A DNA stretch of 64,000 nt from Hippophae tibetana (GCA_037013495.1 CM072807.1:9923001-9987000), one strand, 5' to 3'. Positions 1 to 11,332 are shown, counted from the stretch's first letter. Notes: generated from the sequence alone by a model not told the origin. A program made the numbers and translations.

Positions 1-526
1 ATCTATTCAAAAATTTACAATCATATATATGATAGATTAAACATTAACTATAAGAAAAGATCAAAACCATAAAATTATAAATATAAACACGAATCAAAAG
101 TAAAAGTAAAGATTATTATATTCAACTAGTAACAAATATATACTACTATAAGTTGCTAACTGTCAAGATTAAAATTTAACAAAACTTAATAATATATATG
201 TTTTTTTTTTCCTTTCCTTGCCATTCTGCCGATCCTATGCTCTTTCAGTTCCAGCGTTTAATAGAATTAATGGTATTCAAACATTAATTCAAATGCCATA
301 AAAATGTTTCCATTAATTTGCATTTCAATCGTAAAATTTAAATAGTCAAAACGGTTTTATGAGTTATTTGTAACTCAATTTCTCATTTAATTTAATATTA
401 TTTTTAATACGTAAATATATTTAAAATACTCATAAGAAAACCTAAATCTACCGTGACTGCTCACTAATAATAAATGGGTTCCGCTTAAATTAACACTTCA
501 AAATAACATATCATCATAGTTAATTA
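1..526. other. AT-rich spacer without a recognisable gene
   Basis: No reading frame of note, RNA gene or element end is visible. The stretch stops directly at the TG end of the copia LTR at 527. Confidence 0.6.
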
Positions 527-1017
527 TGTTGTGAAATTACGCAAATTCTCGATAAGTCAGATTTATGAGAAAATAAGAATAAAAATAACACACAAATTTG
601 ATAACGGAGTTCGGCCAATCTTGCTTACGTCTTCGGACCTCCTGCAGATCTTTTTACTGAAATAGGAGAAATTACACAAGGTGTTTACAACACTCACAAC
701 TCATAACCTAATTACACATAAGAAAATTACTCTCAATTTTCTCTCACAAAAGCTTTTCTCTCTACGTTTTTCTCTCAATTGTAATGAACACTTTGGATGA
801 TTAATTCATTACAATTACACATCTATTTATAGGAAAATTCACTCCTTGAATTACTCCTTAAATTAATGGTTTCTTGAATTGCTCCTTGAATTAAGCTCCA
901 TGTTTTACTCCTTATTTTGCTCCATGTTTTACTCCTTGTTTTGCTCCATATTTTGCTCAATGTTTTGCTCTTTAATTTGCTCCTTAAATTTATAACAATC
1001 TCCAACAATCTCCAACA
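527..1017 (-). repeat. 3' LTR of the first copia element
   Basis: Begins TGTTGTGAAATTACG on the plus strand and ends CCAACA, matching 5179-5610 over most of its length. It is longer than its partner because of a degenerate 24-bp tandem array (897-968, units like GCTCCATGTTTTACTCC) and a 10-bp duplication at its inner end. On the minus strand a TATAAATAG box lies at 823-831. Confidence 0.9.
897..968. repeat. Degenerate 24-bp tandem array inside the LTR
   Basis: About three units built on GCTCCATGTTTTACTCCTT follow each other. The partner LTR keeps only a reduced version, so the array changed in copy number after insertion or differed in the source. Confidence 0.65.
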
Positions 1018-1030
1018 ATCTCCCACTTGA
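1018..1030 (-). other. Polypurine tract of the first copia element
   Basis: On the minus strand CAAGTGGGAGAT directly precedes the TGTTGG start of the 3' LTR, the usual position and composition of a copia plus-strand primer. Confidence 0.8.
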
Positions 1031-1088
1031 AGACTGATTTTAATGTGTCTTCACATCTCGATCAATGCAGTAACTTTTCTAGTCTTTT

Positions 1089-2782
1089 TTACTCTAGCAG
1101 ACCAACTGAAGTTGAGCACAACTTCAGTTTGTCAATAGTCACCTCCTTTGTTAACATATTTACTGGAATTTTGCTTCCTTGAATCTTCTCTAGTATTAAC
1201 ACATTATCTTCCAATAAAGATCTGATGAAGTGATAACGAAGTCCAATATGCTTGGTTCTAGAATGAAATGCTGAATTCTTCGCCAAATGTATTGCACTTT
1301 GACTATCACTATGCAGAACATTCTTCTCCTGTTTGAATCCCAGCTCAGTTAACAAACCTTGAAGCCATATCATCTCTTTACTAGCTTCAGTTACTACTAC
1401 ATACTCAGCCTCTGTAGTGGATAGAGTGACAATTTTCTGTATTTGTGACATCCAACTAACAGCTGTAGTTCCAACAGTAAATATATAACCGGCGGTGCTT
1501 CTTCAGTGATCAACTTCACCTCCAAAGTCTGCGTCTACGTACCCTTGTACTTTTAACTCTCATTTACTAAAGTACAAGCACATTTCTGTGGTGCCTCGCA
1601 GATACCTCAAAATCCACTTGACTGCTTCCCAATGATTTTTCCCTGGATTTGACATAAATCTGCTAACAACTCCCACTGCATGGCCAATTTCTGGTCTCAT
1701 ACAGACCATTACGTACATCAAACTTCCAATGGCTGAGGCATAAGGAACCTTAGCCATGAATTCTCTCTATTCCTCTATCTGAGGGGACTGATCCTTAGAT
1801 AGACGAAAATGACTGGCCAAGGGTGTGCTAACTGGCTTGGCATCACCCATGTTGAATCTTTGCAAAACACGATTGATGTACTCTGCCTGAGATAACTGCA
1901 AGGATTCTTTCTTCTTATTTCTTGTGATTTGCATTTCAAGAATCTTCTTTGCTGGACCCAAGTCTTTCATGTCAAACTTCTTTGACAATTGTTGCTTCAA
2001 CCTTTTAATATCATCCATATCTGAATCTGCTACTAACATATCATTAACAAAAGTAGTAAAATGATATAACTGAACCTATATCTCTTGAAGTAGCAACAAT
2101 AGTCAGCATTGCACTTCTGGAAACCTTCCTTGTGCATGAAGCTGTCAAAATTTCTGTACCATTGTCTCGGGGCATGTTTTAGGCCATACAAACTCTTCTT
2201 AAGTCTGCACACCATGTTCTTCTTCCCTCTTTCTGAGAAACCTTCTGGCTGGTACATGTATATCTCTTCATCTAAATCTTCATGAAGGAATGTAGTCTTC
2301 ACATCCAACTATTCAAGATGAAGATCTTCAATGGCTACAATACTCAATACTGATCTGATAGTATTGAGCTTCACAACGGGAGAAAAAATGTCAGTGTAGT
2401 CAACTCATTCCTTCTGTTGAAACCCTTTGACAACTAGGCGAGCTTTGTATATCTTGGAACCATCATGCTCATCTTTCACCCGATACACCCATTTGTTGTG
2501 AAGTGCCTTCTTTCCCATAGGTAACTCAGCTAGTTCCCATGTCTGGTTGGAGATGAGAGATTTCATTTCTTCTTTCATGGCAAGCTCCCACTTGCTAGAA
2601 TCTTGAGTTTGGAAAGCTTCATCATAGCATTCAGGCTCCCCTCCATCAGTCAGTAACATATAGTTCATGTATCTCCTATTAGGCACATGAGGTCGAGAAG
2701 ACCTTCTCAATACAGAAGCTAGAGTAGGAGGCTGTGGTGTGTCGGACTACTGCGTACTGCTCTGTCCAACAAGTTCCTTTGG
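1089..2782 (-). pseudogene. Copia reverse transcriptase and RNase H, broken
   Basis: Fragments in several frames make up the RT and RNase H domains. 2405-2710 holds the RT start (NKWVYRVKDEHDGSKIYKAR). 2033-2308 holds the block ending LKKSLYGLKHAPRQWY. 1767-2039 starts just after the catalytic box, 1560-1757 carries the YASAIGSLMYV block, and 1089-1451 carries RNase H (STTEAEY, SDSQSAIHLAKN, RTKHI). The usual YVDD box is disrupted: a frameshift falls there and the relevant frame reads FVND, so the first catalytic Asp is replaced by Asn. RT activity is not expected. Confidence 0.9.
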
Positions 2783-4150
2783 CTAAGGACTTGTTACAAT
2801 TTGGTCCGTTGCGGAACTATCTTGGACATCATCTGCATCTGCAAATACTGACTCATTCTGCTCTAAGTCATTGGCGTCTATTTTTTGCATGTCCTTATAC
2901 ATCACCCTTTCGTTGAAAATCACATCTCTACTACGGATAACTTTCTTATTTTCGTCATCCCAAATGTGGTAGCCAAACTCATCCTCACCATAGCCGATAA
3001 ATATGCATTTCTTGGATTTGGGATCAAGCTTATTCCTACCTTGATCACTGATATGCACAAATGCTCCACAACCGAAAACTTTTAGATGTGATAGTTTCAC
3101 CTATTTTCCGCTCCATACCTCCTCTGGTATTCTATGCTCCAATGGAATAGATGGGCCTCGGTTGATCAAGTAAGCTATCGTGTTGATTGCTTCTACCCAG
3201 AACTGCTTCGGTAGACCTAACTGTATACGAATACTTCTGGCTCTTTCTGTCAACGTTCGATTCATACGCTCAACTACACCATTGTGTTGAGGCGTGCCTG
3301 GCATAGTTCTTTCCATTCTGATCCCGTGCTCATAGCAAATTTTTTTGAATCTGGTGTCTTCATATTCACCACCATTATCGGTTCTGAGCTTTTTGATCTT
3401 TAAACCCGTCTCATTTTCCACTATAGCTTTCCATCTTCTGAAAGCCTCAAATACTTCAGACTTATGCTTTAGAAAGTAAACCCATACCTTATGAGAGTGA
3501 TCATCGATGAAAGTCACAAAGTAGTGTTTCCCACCAATAGATGAGACGGTCGTTGGTCCCCAAACATCAGAGTGAATAAGCTCTAGCCTTTCCTTCTTTG
3601 GGGTTATGCAACTTGTCTGAAAGCTGACTCTCTTTTGCTTTCCAAGTATACAATCTTCGCACATGTCTATCTCCGCAAACTGTAGACCTGGAAGTTTTCC
3701 CTTTGAGTGCATAATCTTTATCCTCTTCTCACTCATGTGGCCTAGTCTCTGGTGCCACAGATTTGGTGTTTCATTGCTTGCTGCAACTGAGATTGAACAA
3801 CGTGTTCCTACTGTCATGTAAAGAGTGTCACTTTTCTTGCCTCGAGCAACTGTCATTGTGCCTTTTGAAATATTCCAATCATCACTATGAAAGATCGTAG
3901 TGTATCCTTCATTGGCCAATTGCCCTACTGAGATTAAGTTCCTTCTTAGTTCGGGAATATGTTTGACATCCTCCAGCTCCCAAACAAACTCGTTCAACTT
4001 AATCTTCACTACACCTTTGCCAATAATAGCACATGGTTGATCATTACCAAGATATAACTTTCAAGGTTTCCGGGGACATATTTCTCGAAGAATTCTTTCT
4101 GTGAAGTAGCATGGAACGATGCTCCAGAGTCTAACACCCAAGATTCTTCA
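2783..4150 (-). pseudogene. Copia protease and integrase, interrupted
   Basis: Protease keeps its active-site text VLDSGAS near 4110-4145, but a frameshift near 4060 separates it from the integrase frame. 3101-4009 carries the pre-integrase zinc-binding region (LWHQRLGHM followed by CEDCILGKQ) and the core, with catalytic Asp in HSDVWGP, Asp in RTDNGGEY and Glu in GVVERMNRT all present. One in-frame stop at 3101-3103 (after EEVWSGK) separates this from the integrase C-terminal part (2783-3100; LKVFGCGAFVHI). The integrase core is the best-preserved part of the element. Confidence 0.9.
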
Positions 4151-4157
4151 TTGCTCT

Positions 4158-4996
4158 TCAAAGAGCTATCAATGCATCATCCCTTCCTGAGATGAAAGTA
4201 ACATTTGCCTCTACCTTCACTTGTTTGTCCTTCGGTGCACTCGTGCACTGATTTTTGTAGTGCCCGGTTCTTCCACAATTCCAACACTCGATAGTCTTCG
4301 AGCTATGGGAATTATTAGGATTCTTGGATTTGGACCTCCTGTCCTTTGATCTACCTTGGTAGTCTGTTTTGCCACGTCCATTCCCTTTGGTTGAATTTCT
4401 TCCTCTTGACTCTGTATGCAAAACTGAAGAAGTTGACGATTCACCTGACTCTCTACGTCGGATCTCTTCACTGAGAACCAAATCACGAACATAATCAAAT
4501 TTCAACTTATTGCTTCTTGATGAGCTACTCACAGCCGTGACAGTAGCATTCCAGCTTTTTGGTAGAGAAGACAAAAGTATCAATGCTCGTACTTCTTCGA
4601 ATTCAATTTCCACTGAACTCAACTGGGTTGTGATTGTGTTGAGTTCATTGAGATGTTGAGCTACCGATGCACCTTCATTCATCCGCAAATTGAACAAACG
4701 TCTCATCAAGTGCACTTTTTTTAAGGCTGATGGCTTCTCATACATATTGGAGAGAGCTGCCATAAGACCCGCCGTGGTCTTTTCCTTTGCTATGTTGAAA
4801 GCAACATTACAGGATAACGTCAATCTTGTCTGTCTAGAAGATTCCAATCTTCTTCCTTCATAGCCTCTGGCTTCTTCCCTGAGAGAGGTTGATATAGATT
4901 TCTTTGATACATATAATCCTCTATCTACATTTTCCAAAACTCGAAATCTGTGCCATCAAATTTCTCGAGTTTCACCATTCCTTCATCTATGGCCAT
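4158..4996 (-). pseudogene. Copia gag with CCHC zinc knuckle, broken
   Basis: The first ATG lies at 4996. The opening frame (MAIDEGMVKLEKFDG) meets a TAG after 23 codons, and the rest of gag continues in a shifted frame from 4937 to 4158. That frame shows the gag block YEKPSALKKVHLMRRLFNLR and a CCHC knuckle, CWNCGRTGHYKNQC. It ends in a stop where gag should run on into protease, so a further frameshift lies near 4160. Confidence 0.88.
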
Positions 4997-5164
4997 TGCT
5001 CCCACTCAAATCTGACTTCCTCCGGATCGTTTCTAACTATTTCTGTAAACCACCGTGTATTAGAACACCTCCGTCAACGAACAAATATCGTCGACAAAAT
5101 TTCCCTATTCACTATTCACGTAAATAGTAACCTTGTAGAAAATTGACAAAAATCACCGCCAATA

Positions 5165-5176
5165 GCTCTGATACCA
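5165..5176 (-). other. Primer-binding site for initiator tRNA-Met
   Basis: The minus strand reads TGGTATCAGAGC, the standard plant copia PBS, two bases inside the end of the 5' LTR. Confidence 0.93.
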
Positions 5177-5178
5177 GT

Positions 5179-5610
5179 TGTTGGGAAATTACGCAAATTC
5201 CCAATAAACCAGATTTATGAGAAAGCAAAAATAAAAATAACACACAAATTTGATAACGGAGTTCGGCCAATCTTGCTTACGTCTTCGGACATGCTGCAGA
5301 TCTTTTTACTAAAATAGGAGAAATTACACAAGGTATTTACAACACTCACAACCCAATTACACCTAAGAAAATTACTCTCAATTTTCTCTCACAAAAGCTT
5401 CTCTCTCTAAGTTTTTCTCTCAATTGGAATGAACATTTTGGATAATTAATTTATTACAATTATATATCTATTTATAAGAAAATTCACTTCTTGAATGACT
5501 TTTTAAGTTAATGATTCATTGAATTACTCAATGTTTTGCTCCTTTTTTGTTTCATATTTTACTATTTTTTTTGTTCCTTAAATTAATGAGTTTTATAACA
5601 ATTTCCAATA
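5179..5610 (-). repeat. 5' LTR of the first copia element
   Basis: Begins TGTTGGGAAATTACG on the plus strand next to the PBS. The outer end reads CCAATA where the 3' LTR has CCAACA, so its terminal dinucleotide has mutated. A minus-strand TATAAATAG box lies at 5468-5476. Confidence 0.88.
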
Positions 5611-5764
5611 GCGTATATCCATTTAATCGAGAAGTTTAAATTAAAAATGATAATGGTACGTTAATCTGCCTTCGGTCGATCTTATCAAATTCACTTATTC
5701 TTGATTCAAAAATATATATGTATAAAGTTTGAATTTTTTTTTACATTTGCGTGATATATTATAA
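5611..5764. other. Short spacer between two copia elements
   Basis: Only 154 bases separate the first element from the LTR of the second, which lies in the opposite orientation. Nothing else is recognisable. Confidence 0.6.
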
Positions 5765-5879
5765 TGAGGTTGTTATAATGATTTTTTTCTTTATTATTTT
5801 AAATTTCCTTCCTTATGCAGATATAATATTGTTTGTACCATTTTGAGAGATTAATAAGATTTCAACATTATTTTGTTGA
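5765..5879 (+). repeat. 5' LTR (115 bp) of the second copia element
   Basis: Aligns end to end with 12905-13020, sharing for instance TTTAAATTTCCTTCCTTATG and GAGAGATTAATAAGATTTCA. It is unusually short for a copia LTR. Confidence 0.85.
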
Positions 5880-5891
5880 TGGTATTAGAAC
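5880..5891 (+). other. Degenerate initiator tRNA-Met primer-binding site
   Basis: TGGTATTAGAAC differs from TGGTATCAGAGC by two transitions and abuts the LTR end. It confirms orientation and the LTR boundary. Confidence 0.82.
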
Positions 5892-6480
5892 AGCTGAAGG
5901 TTTTCCGTTTTTTTTTTCTCAGAGAAATCTGAAACTGATTAAGTTCTTGTTGGGATATATTCTTCGTTCTTAGCTTTGATTCTCTCACTGAGAATCCGGA
6001 AAATCCTTGACGACGCGAGAAGCGACTTCTCGGATCTTTGCCGGTAAACAGCTTGAAGATAGCCTTACTCTCGCTGATTACAACATTCAGAATGAATCAA
6101 CCCTCAACTTGGTTTTGAGGCTCCGTGGTGGTAATCTTGAGCCATCTCTTATGGCTTTGGCCAGGAAATACAACCAGGATAAGACGATCTACCGCAAGTG
6201 CTATGCTCGTCTCCATCCTCGTGTTGTGAACTGCAGAAAGAAGAAGTGTGGACACAGCAACCAGCTGAGGCTAAAGAAGAAGATCAAGTAGACTGCTGAG
6301 TATGTAGAAGGGATCGATGTTGTTTCTTACTAGAATCTTGATTTTACCATCTAATATAATTATAGTAATTCTAATTTGTTGATCATTAGTTTATTGAGAA
6401 CATTTTTTTTATGCTGGTGTGTCTCAGACGCATTTGATTTTTTTTTTAACAATTATATTTATTTAAAAAAAAACAATTAG
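5892..6480 (+). pseudogene. 5'-truncated ubiquitin-60S ribosomal protein L40 fusion pseudogene
   Basis: The open frame ending at TAG 6292-6294 has no ATG; it can be read from about 6007. It encodes ubiquitin from about residue 44 (IFAGKQLED) through the RLRGG terminus, then the roughly 52-residue L40 extension ([13 protein letters not shown] ... CGHSNQL). The N-terminal half of ubiquitin is missing or unrecognisable. Changes from the near-invariant sequence include ubiquitin Lys63 to Asn, and Tyr for the first of the four zinc-binding Cys of L40 (IYRKC); three Cys remain. No intron is seen and an A-rich stretch follows near 6463-6473, so a processed copy is likely. It sits between the copia PBS and gag. 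Outer limits are approximate. Confidence 0.85.
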
Positions 6481-6725
6481 AAGCTGATTTATTTCTTAAT
6501 CTTTGTTTTGTAAATTGATATATATTAATTTTCATTTGAAAATTAACTATGAAAACTTAGAGTTGTTTATTATTACTAAAAACGAGGATATTATAACTAA
6601 GATATTATAACTCAAACTAAAGAAATAAATAGAATTATAAGATCAAATAAATAATTTTATAATCCTGATACAAATTCTTATTTTTTGCAAAATTTGTATC
6701 ATTTTAGAATAATGCTTGTAACAAC

Positions 6726-7039
6726 ACCTCTAATGGGAGGTAATTACCTCACTTGAAATAGATCTATAAAAATTGCTTTTGAAGCCATGTTGAAGTTGAG
6801 TTTCATTGATGATAGGATTTTTATGTCTAATGAAGAAAATACAGAGTATGAACTCTGGAGTAGAGCTAACTACAGAGTGAGAATTGTGGGATAAGATAAC
6901 CGAAAGATATGGTGAGAGCAATGTGCCCTTATTTTATCATATTCAAAGAGATATTGCTTTAATATCTCAAAGTAGTGACTCTATTGCAAAATATTATGGC
7001 AAATTGAAGCATTTGTGGGATGAATTTACTTGCCTTATG
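6726..7039 (+). pseudogene. Copia gag, N-terminal part
   Basis: The frame reads PLMGGNYLT, a stop where Trp is expected (TGA), then NRSIKIAFEAMLKLSFIDD. Later, in another frame, it reads ITERYGESNVP and IAKYYGKLKHLWDEFTCLM. This is the gag core of copia elements. It is cut at LM by the hAT insertion and resumes at 8959. Confidence 0.82.
7032..7039. repeat. 8-bp target-site duplication, left
   Basis: GCCTTATG occurs here and again at 8951-8958, flanking the hAT element. Eight bases is the hAT hallmark. Confidence 0.93.
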
Positions 7040-7784
7040 TAGGGATGGGCACGGGGAAGGGCGGGGATGGATTTTAATATAACCGCCCCCAAATCGAATT
7101 ATAAAACCTGTCTCGAAAACCGCTCGAAAACCGTTGTAGTTCGGGGACGATTTTGTACCCACGAATAACAATTCGGGAAAGTTATTAAAAAAACCGTTTT
7201 TCAAAATTTTAAAAAAATCATATTCAATTTAACTCATTTTGGCTATGCAATCAACCTAAAGAAAATGAACAAGTCTTTTGAAATTGTTATCTCAATTTGT
7301 TATTTTAAGTTTATGATAAAAAATTTAACATTTAATAATATATATTTTTATGAATCTAGATAAAATTAAATACATATAAATGAAAAATACAAGATATAAA
7401 TAAAATATTCTAAATTAATACAAATATTGAAAACTAATTAAATAAATTTAAGAAAACTTCAATTACATATTACCTTCCATATATAATTAGTTTTCTTCCT
7501 ATCAAAATGAACTCATTCCATATCCCATTAATTTTCTTCCTATCCAAATCAACACATGCTTCATACTTTAATTTAGTCTTCCCATCTTCTTCCTCACTAC
7601 ATTCATTTGATGGTTAACTTTTTGTATTTTCAGATGAAGAGGAACATTTGTATGTTGATTAGCACTTGAAGTTCTACCACTTGTTACCTCCACATTAAGT
7701 TCAATGTCAATTTACTCCTTGAGAGGATTGTGGTGAAAAATTCTGAAAAAATAACTTTCAAAGTTTAAATTCATATATAAAAAC

Positions 7785-8150
7785 ATAGTAGTCATTTTAT
7801 TCCATATACATTATGAATCGATAATACATTGTCCAGATGACTTGAGGAATTTAAATATGTTATGTCGAAGCTATTCTGCTCAAGAAACAGAATAAAGTCT
7901 CTTACTAAATCTATTTAAGCACAAATCAAATAAGATTTAATCATGATCACTTAAAATGGCTAGAACTTTTGTGACAAAAATAGAGTAGCCAATAGCCATG
8001 TCTCGTAACATGAACTTTCATACACAAAACAGAGTAGTCAATTTATTCCATATACACTATGAATAGATAATACATTGTCCAGACTCCAGATGACTTCAGA
8101 CATTTAAATATATGTTAGATTTAACCCATTCTGCTAAAGAAACAGAGTAG
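7785..8150. repeat. Imperfect duplication inside the hAT element
   Basis: About 120 bp around TTTATTCCATATACATTATG (7785-7905) recurs as TTTATTCCATATACACTATG (8027-8150), offset by about 240 bp. Both copies contain GATAATACATTGTCCAGA and an AGAAACAGA word. Confidence 0.8.
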
Positions 8151-8301
8151 CAAAAATCTCATAGTAGTAAGGTCATACACAAAACAGAGTAACCATGTAT
8201 CAGCTAGACAACCACCAAGAGATATGCTTCATACGAGAAAAGGAAACACTTACCTGATGAGATCACGAAGAAGAAGTGATAGCAAGCCGAGCTGACGAAA
8301 A

Positions 8302-8508
8302 GCGTACAACCGAGAGCGACGATTGAGCGGTAGAGATGACTGGACTCAACAACGCGACTCCGTGACTGGCGATGAATCAATGACTGGCAATTGAGGATGG
8401 CGACTGACGACTGCAACTGGCGACTATAGTTTGCGATTGGCGTACAACCGAGAGTGGTGATTGAGCGGAAGAGATGACTGGACTCAATGACACGAGTCCG
8501 TGACTGGC
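8302..8508. repeat. 138-bp period duplication inside the hAT element
   Basis: GCGTACAACCGAGAG ... GAGATGACTGGACTCAA ... CCGTGACTGGC at 8302-8370 recurs at 8440-8508. The region 8280-8600 is also dense in GACTGGCGA-like words, so it is a local array of short G/C-richer repeats. Confidence 0.8.
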
Positions 8509-8950
8509 AATGACTCAGCGACTGGCGACTGGAGACGACTCAATGAATGTGGTTGGCGATTGGCGACTACGACTAACGGCTGGTGACTGGTGTGAGAACT
8601 AAGAAGCTTGTGAGTCTTGACTCTTAAGACTTGAGAGAAATTCGAGAGAGGTGAGAAAATGATGAGAGGTGATGCAGAGAGTGAGATAAAAAAAGTTTAG
8701 GTTGGTTTATATACCGTCTGAAAAAAAATCCTAATTAATATATAATTTATTTAAATAAATATAATTAATTTCAGGTACGGGTGGGTACAGTTTTGAGTAT
8801 AACCATAATCGAACTGTACCCACTCCTTTATGTTCGATTTTTACCCAAAACTGAAACTGAAACCGTCCCTGAAATTAAACTGATAAAAACCAAATCGTTA
8901 GTGCAGTTATCCACGAATAACTAAACCCGTAGTTTTTTTGCCCATCCCTA

Positions 8951-8958
8951 GCCTTATG
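8951..8958. repeat. 8-bp target-site duplication, right
   Basis: GCCTTATG, identical to 7032-7039. Confidence 0.93.
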
Positions 8959-9606
8959 TCTTTACCTCCCTGCATATGTGGAGTTGCAAAGGTAATTTCA
9001 AATTTTTACTCTATGAATAGACTGATGCAATTCCTTATGGGATTAAATTAATGCTACAACCCTACTAGAAATCAAATTTTGGTCATGGATCCATTACCAA
9101 CTGTGAATCGTACTTATTCAATGCTTCTTAGTGTTGAAAAACATAAAGAAGTTCATGTTAATTTTAATGAAAGCATTGAAGCTACTGGATTATTAGCCAG
9201 AACTCAAGTGAGAATGAATCAATTTAAGAAAGAAACTTCTATGAAAGTAGCTACTGCTAAGAAGAAAGAAAAGAAGAATAAAGTCTATGAATATTGCAGA
9301 ATGAAAGGGTATGAAAATGATACTTGTTTTAAAATTCATAGAGTTCCAAACTGGTATAATGAATTAAAGGGTCAACAGAAGAAAGATATGAATGAAACTA
9401 GAGGAAAGAAACAAGGTGATTTAGCTAATCTGGTTCATCAAGAGTTAATGAAGTTAATCAACGACAAGATGATTGTGGATGGTAACTATGCAAACTTTGC
9501 TAGTTTCAACAATTCTGCATGTAACACTTTATCTCTTCAATGTACTTTAAGTTCTGCTACTAGTACTATTGAGTTGTTGAAAAATGGTACTTGGATAGTG
9601 GACTGA
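8959..9606 (+). pseudogene. Copia gag, C-terminal part with zinc knuckle
   Basis: Continues the gag frame after the hAT insertion. An open stretch from 9079 to 9606 (175 codons) includes MDPLPTVNRTYSMLLSVEKH and a knuckle-like YEYCRMKGYENDTCFKIH, in which the usual His of CCHC lies after the last Cys. It ends WIVD followed by TGA. There the protease motif Asp-Ser-Gly is destroyed by an apparent one-base deletion; the frame continues as ATNHMS. Confidence 0.85.
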
Positions 9607-11120
9607 GAGCCACTAATCACATGTCAAGGAGTAGAATTTTTTTTAGTAATATAAGAAAGCCTAAAAGACCTTTACCAATTTATTTACCAGATGAATATGT
9701 GAAATGGATATATGAAATATGTTCATAGCATAGGAGACATTAATCTTCCTAATAAAATTTACCTAAAAAATGTCTTATACATAGCAAATTTTAAATTTAA
9801 TCTTATATCTGTTCAAAAACTTGCTCACTTTGCCCAAATAGAATTTCATTTTACACCAACTATTTGTATTCTGCAGAACCTGCAGACTAAAAAGATTCTG
9901 GCTGTAGTAAAAGCTCTTGGAAGCCTCTATGTTTTAGATACCACTAGTTTTCAAGATTTCAATTGTAATATCTTTATTACAAATGTTGAGTTTCTAAAGT
10001 TAAATCCTCATGGATTGAATTGTAGTGATGAAGTTTCTATCAATGAAAAGAAAAGATTTCTTAAAACTCAATTGTGGCATAACAGATTGAGACACTGTCC
10101 TATAGATGTTTTGAAACACAAAGTTTTTTTTAAGGAATAAGATTTAATTTTTTTTTATCAATGTGAATTTTGTCACAAGTCCAAACAGTAAAGATTACAT
10201 TTTCCCATTAGTCATACTAAAGCCTCACAACCTTTTGAACTGATTCACTTAGACTTATAGGGTCCTTATGGCTAAGTCTCTGTTGAAGAAGCCAAATATG
10301 TTCTAACTATTATTAATGACCACACAAGGGTCACCTGGACTTACCTCATGATCCACAAAAGCCAGACCAGTTCCTTTTTTTTCCAACTTCATCAACATGA
10401 TTCATACACAGTATGGGAAACATATTAAATTCATAAAGAGTGACAATGGTATAGAATTCACAAATTTAGAATTCCAATCATTTATTTTTAGTAAAGGAAT
10501 AATTCATCAAAAATTATATCCTTATACTCCTAAAAAATGAGGTAGTAGAAAGGAAACACAAACATCTCTTTCAAATAGCAAAAACTCTCATATTTTAGGC
10601 AGGTTTACCAAATAAATTTTGGGGTTTTCAATTCTTATGATCACTTACATCATAAATAGACTTCCACCATCAATTTTAAATTGAAAAACCCTCATAGAAA
10701 TACTTTTCTCAAAACCATTAGATTATTCAAACCTTAGAGTCTTTGGATGCTTGTGCTATGTGACAAATGTTTTACTAAATAAAGACAAATTTACTGAAAG
10801 AGCTTTCAAATGTATATTTCTTGGATATGTTTAAGCTCAAAAGGTCTTTAGAGTTTATGATTTGGAAAAAACATAGATTATTTGTTTCAAGAGATGTAAA
10901 ATTTTACAAACAAATTTTTCCTTATAAAATTGAAAATGGCAATATCAAAAACATAGAACAAGATGTCTTACTTCTTCCTATAGGTGAAAATGACATCGAA
11001 CCAATCATCTTAAACACAGACCAATCGCCTTCTATACCTATAACTGATCAAAATATTTCAGATGATTCATCTGCTCCTAATGATGATCATGATTTTCCTA
11101 ATTCTATAAAAGAATAATCA
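9607..11120 (+). pseudogene. Copia protease end and integrase, broken
   Basis: 9712-10140 is the pre-integrase region (NVLYIANFKFNLISVQKL ... LWHNRLRHCPIDVLK) with the zinc-binding His pair. CEFCHKSKQ follows in another frame. The core is recognisable as ELIHLDL, a stop, GPYG, then INDHTRVTW, but is full of stops. 10821-11117 is the linker after integrase (LFVSRDVKFYKQIFPY) with an acidic, Ser/Pro-rich tail. Confidence 0.82.
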
Positions 11121-11332
11121 AATAAAACCCAAATAATCAATGAAGTTCAAAACCATAATACCAAAATTAGAAGTAAGCCAACATGGATGGAAGATTATGT
11201 TCTTAATTTAGTTATCAAGTCTCCAGTTAGAATCTCTTGTCAATCATAGGATATTAGAACATATATTTCACAAACCTTTTCTTTTACAAAAATCTCCTAT
11301 ATTTTTTATGCTTACATGTCCTTTTTTGTAAT

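Larger units (their letters stand above)
527..5610 (-). mobile_element. Ty1/copia LTR retrotransposon, Tork/TNT1-like, decayed
   Basis: Two similar direct repeats (527-1017 and 5179-5610) enclose gag, protease, integrase, reverse transcriptase and RNase H remnants in that order on the minus strand. Integrase before RT marks the copia superfamily. A PBS matching initiator tRNA-Met abuts the 5' LTR and a purine-rich tract abuts the 3' LTR. The open frames recall the TNT1/Tork lineage (inference from gag and integrase wording). No clear target-site duplication was found: AATTA lies left and GCGTA right. Several stops and frameshifts break the polyprotein, so it is not autonomous. Confidence 0.93.
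7040..8950. mobile_element. Non-autonomous hAT transposon inserted in copia gag
   Basis: The termini are perfect 12-bp inverted repeats, TAGGGATGGGCA and TGCCCATCCCTA, of typical hAT form, flanked by an exact 8-bp duplication. Joining the flanks restores the gag reading (DEFTCLM then SLPPCICGV). The subterminal 150 bases on each side are rich in short ACCG/CGGT-type words. No transposase domain is recognisable in the 1.9-kb interior, which instead holds two internal duplications. Confidence 0.92.

Noticed and set aside
8204..8416. 70-codon frame inside the hAT element
   Set aside because: It covers the 138-bp duplicated repeat and has no transposase motif.
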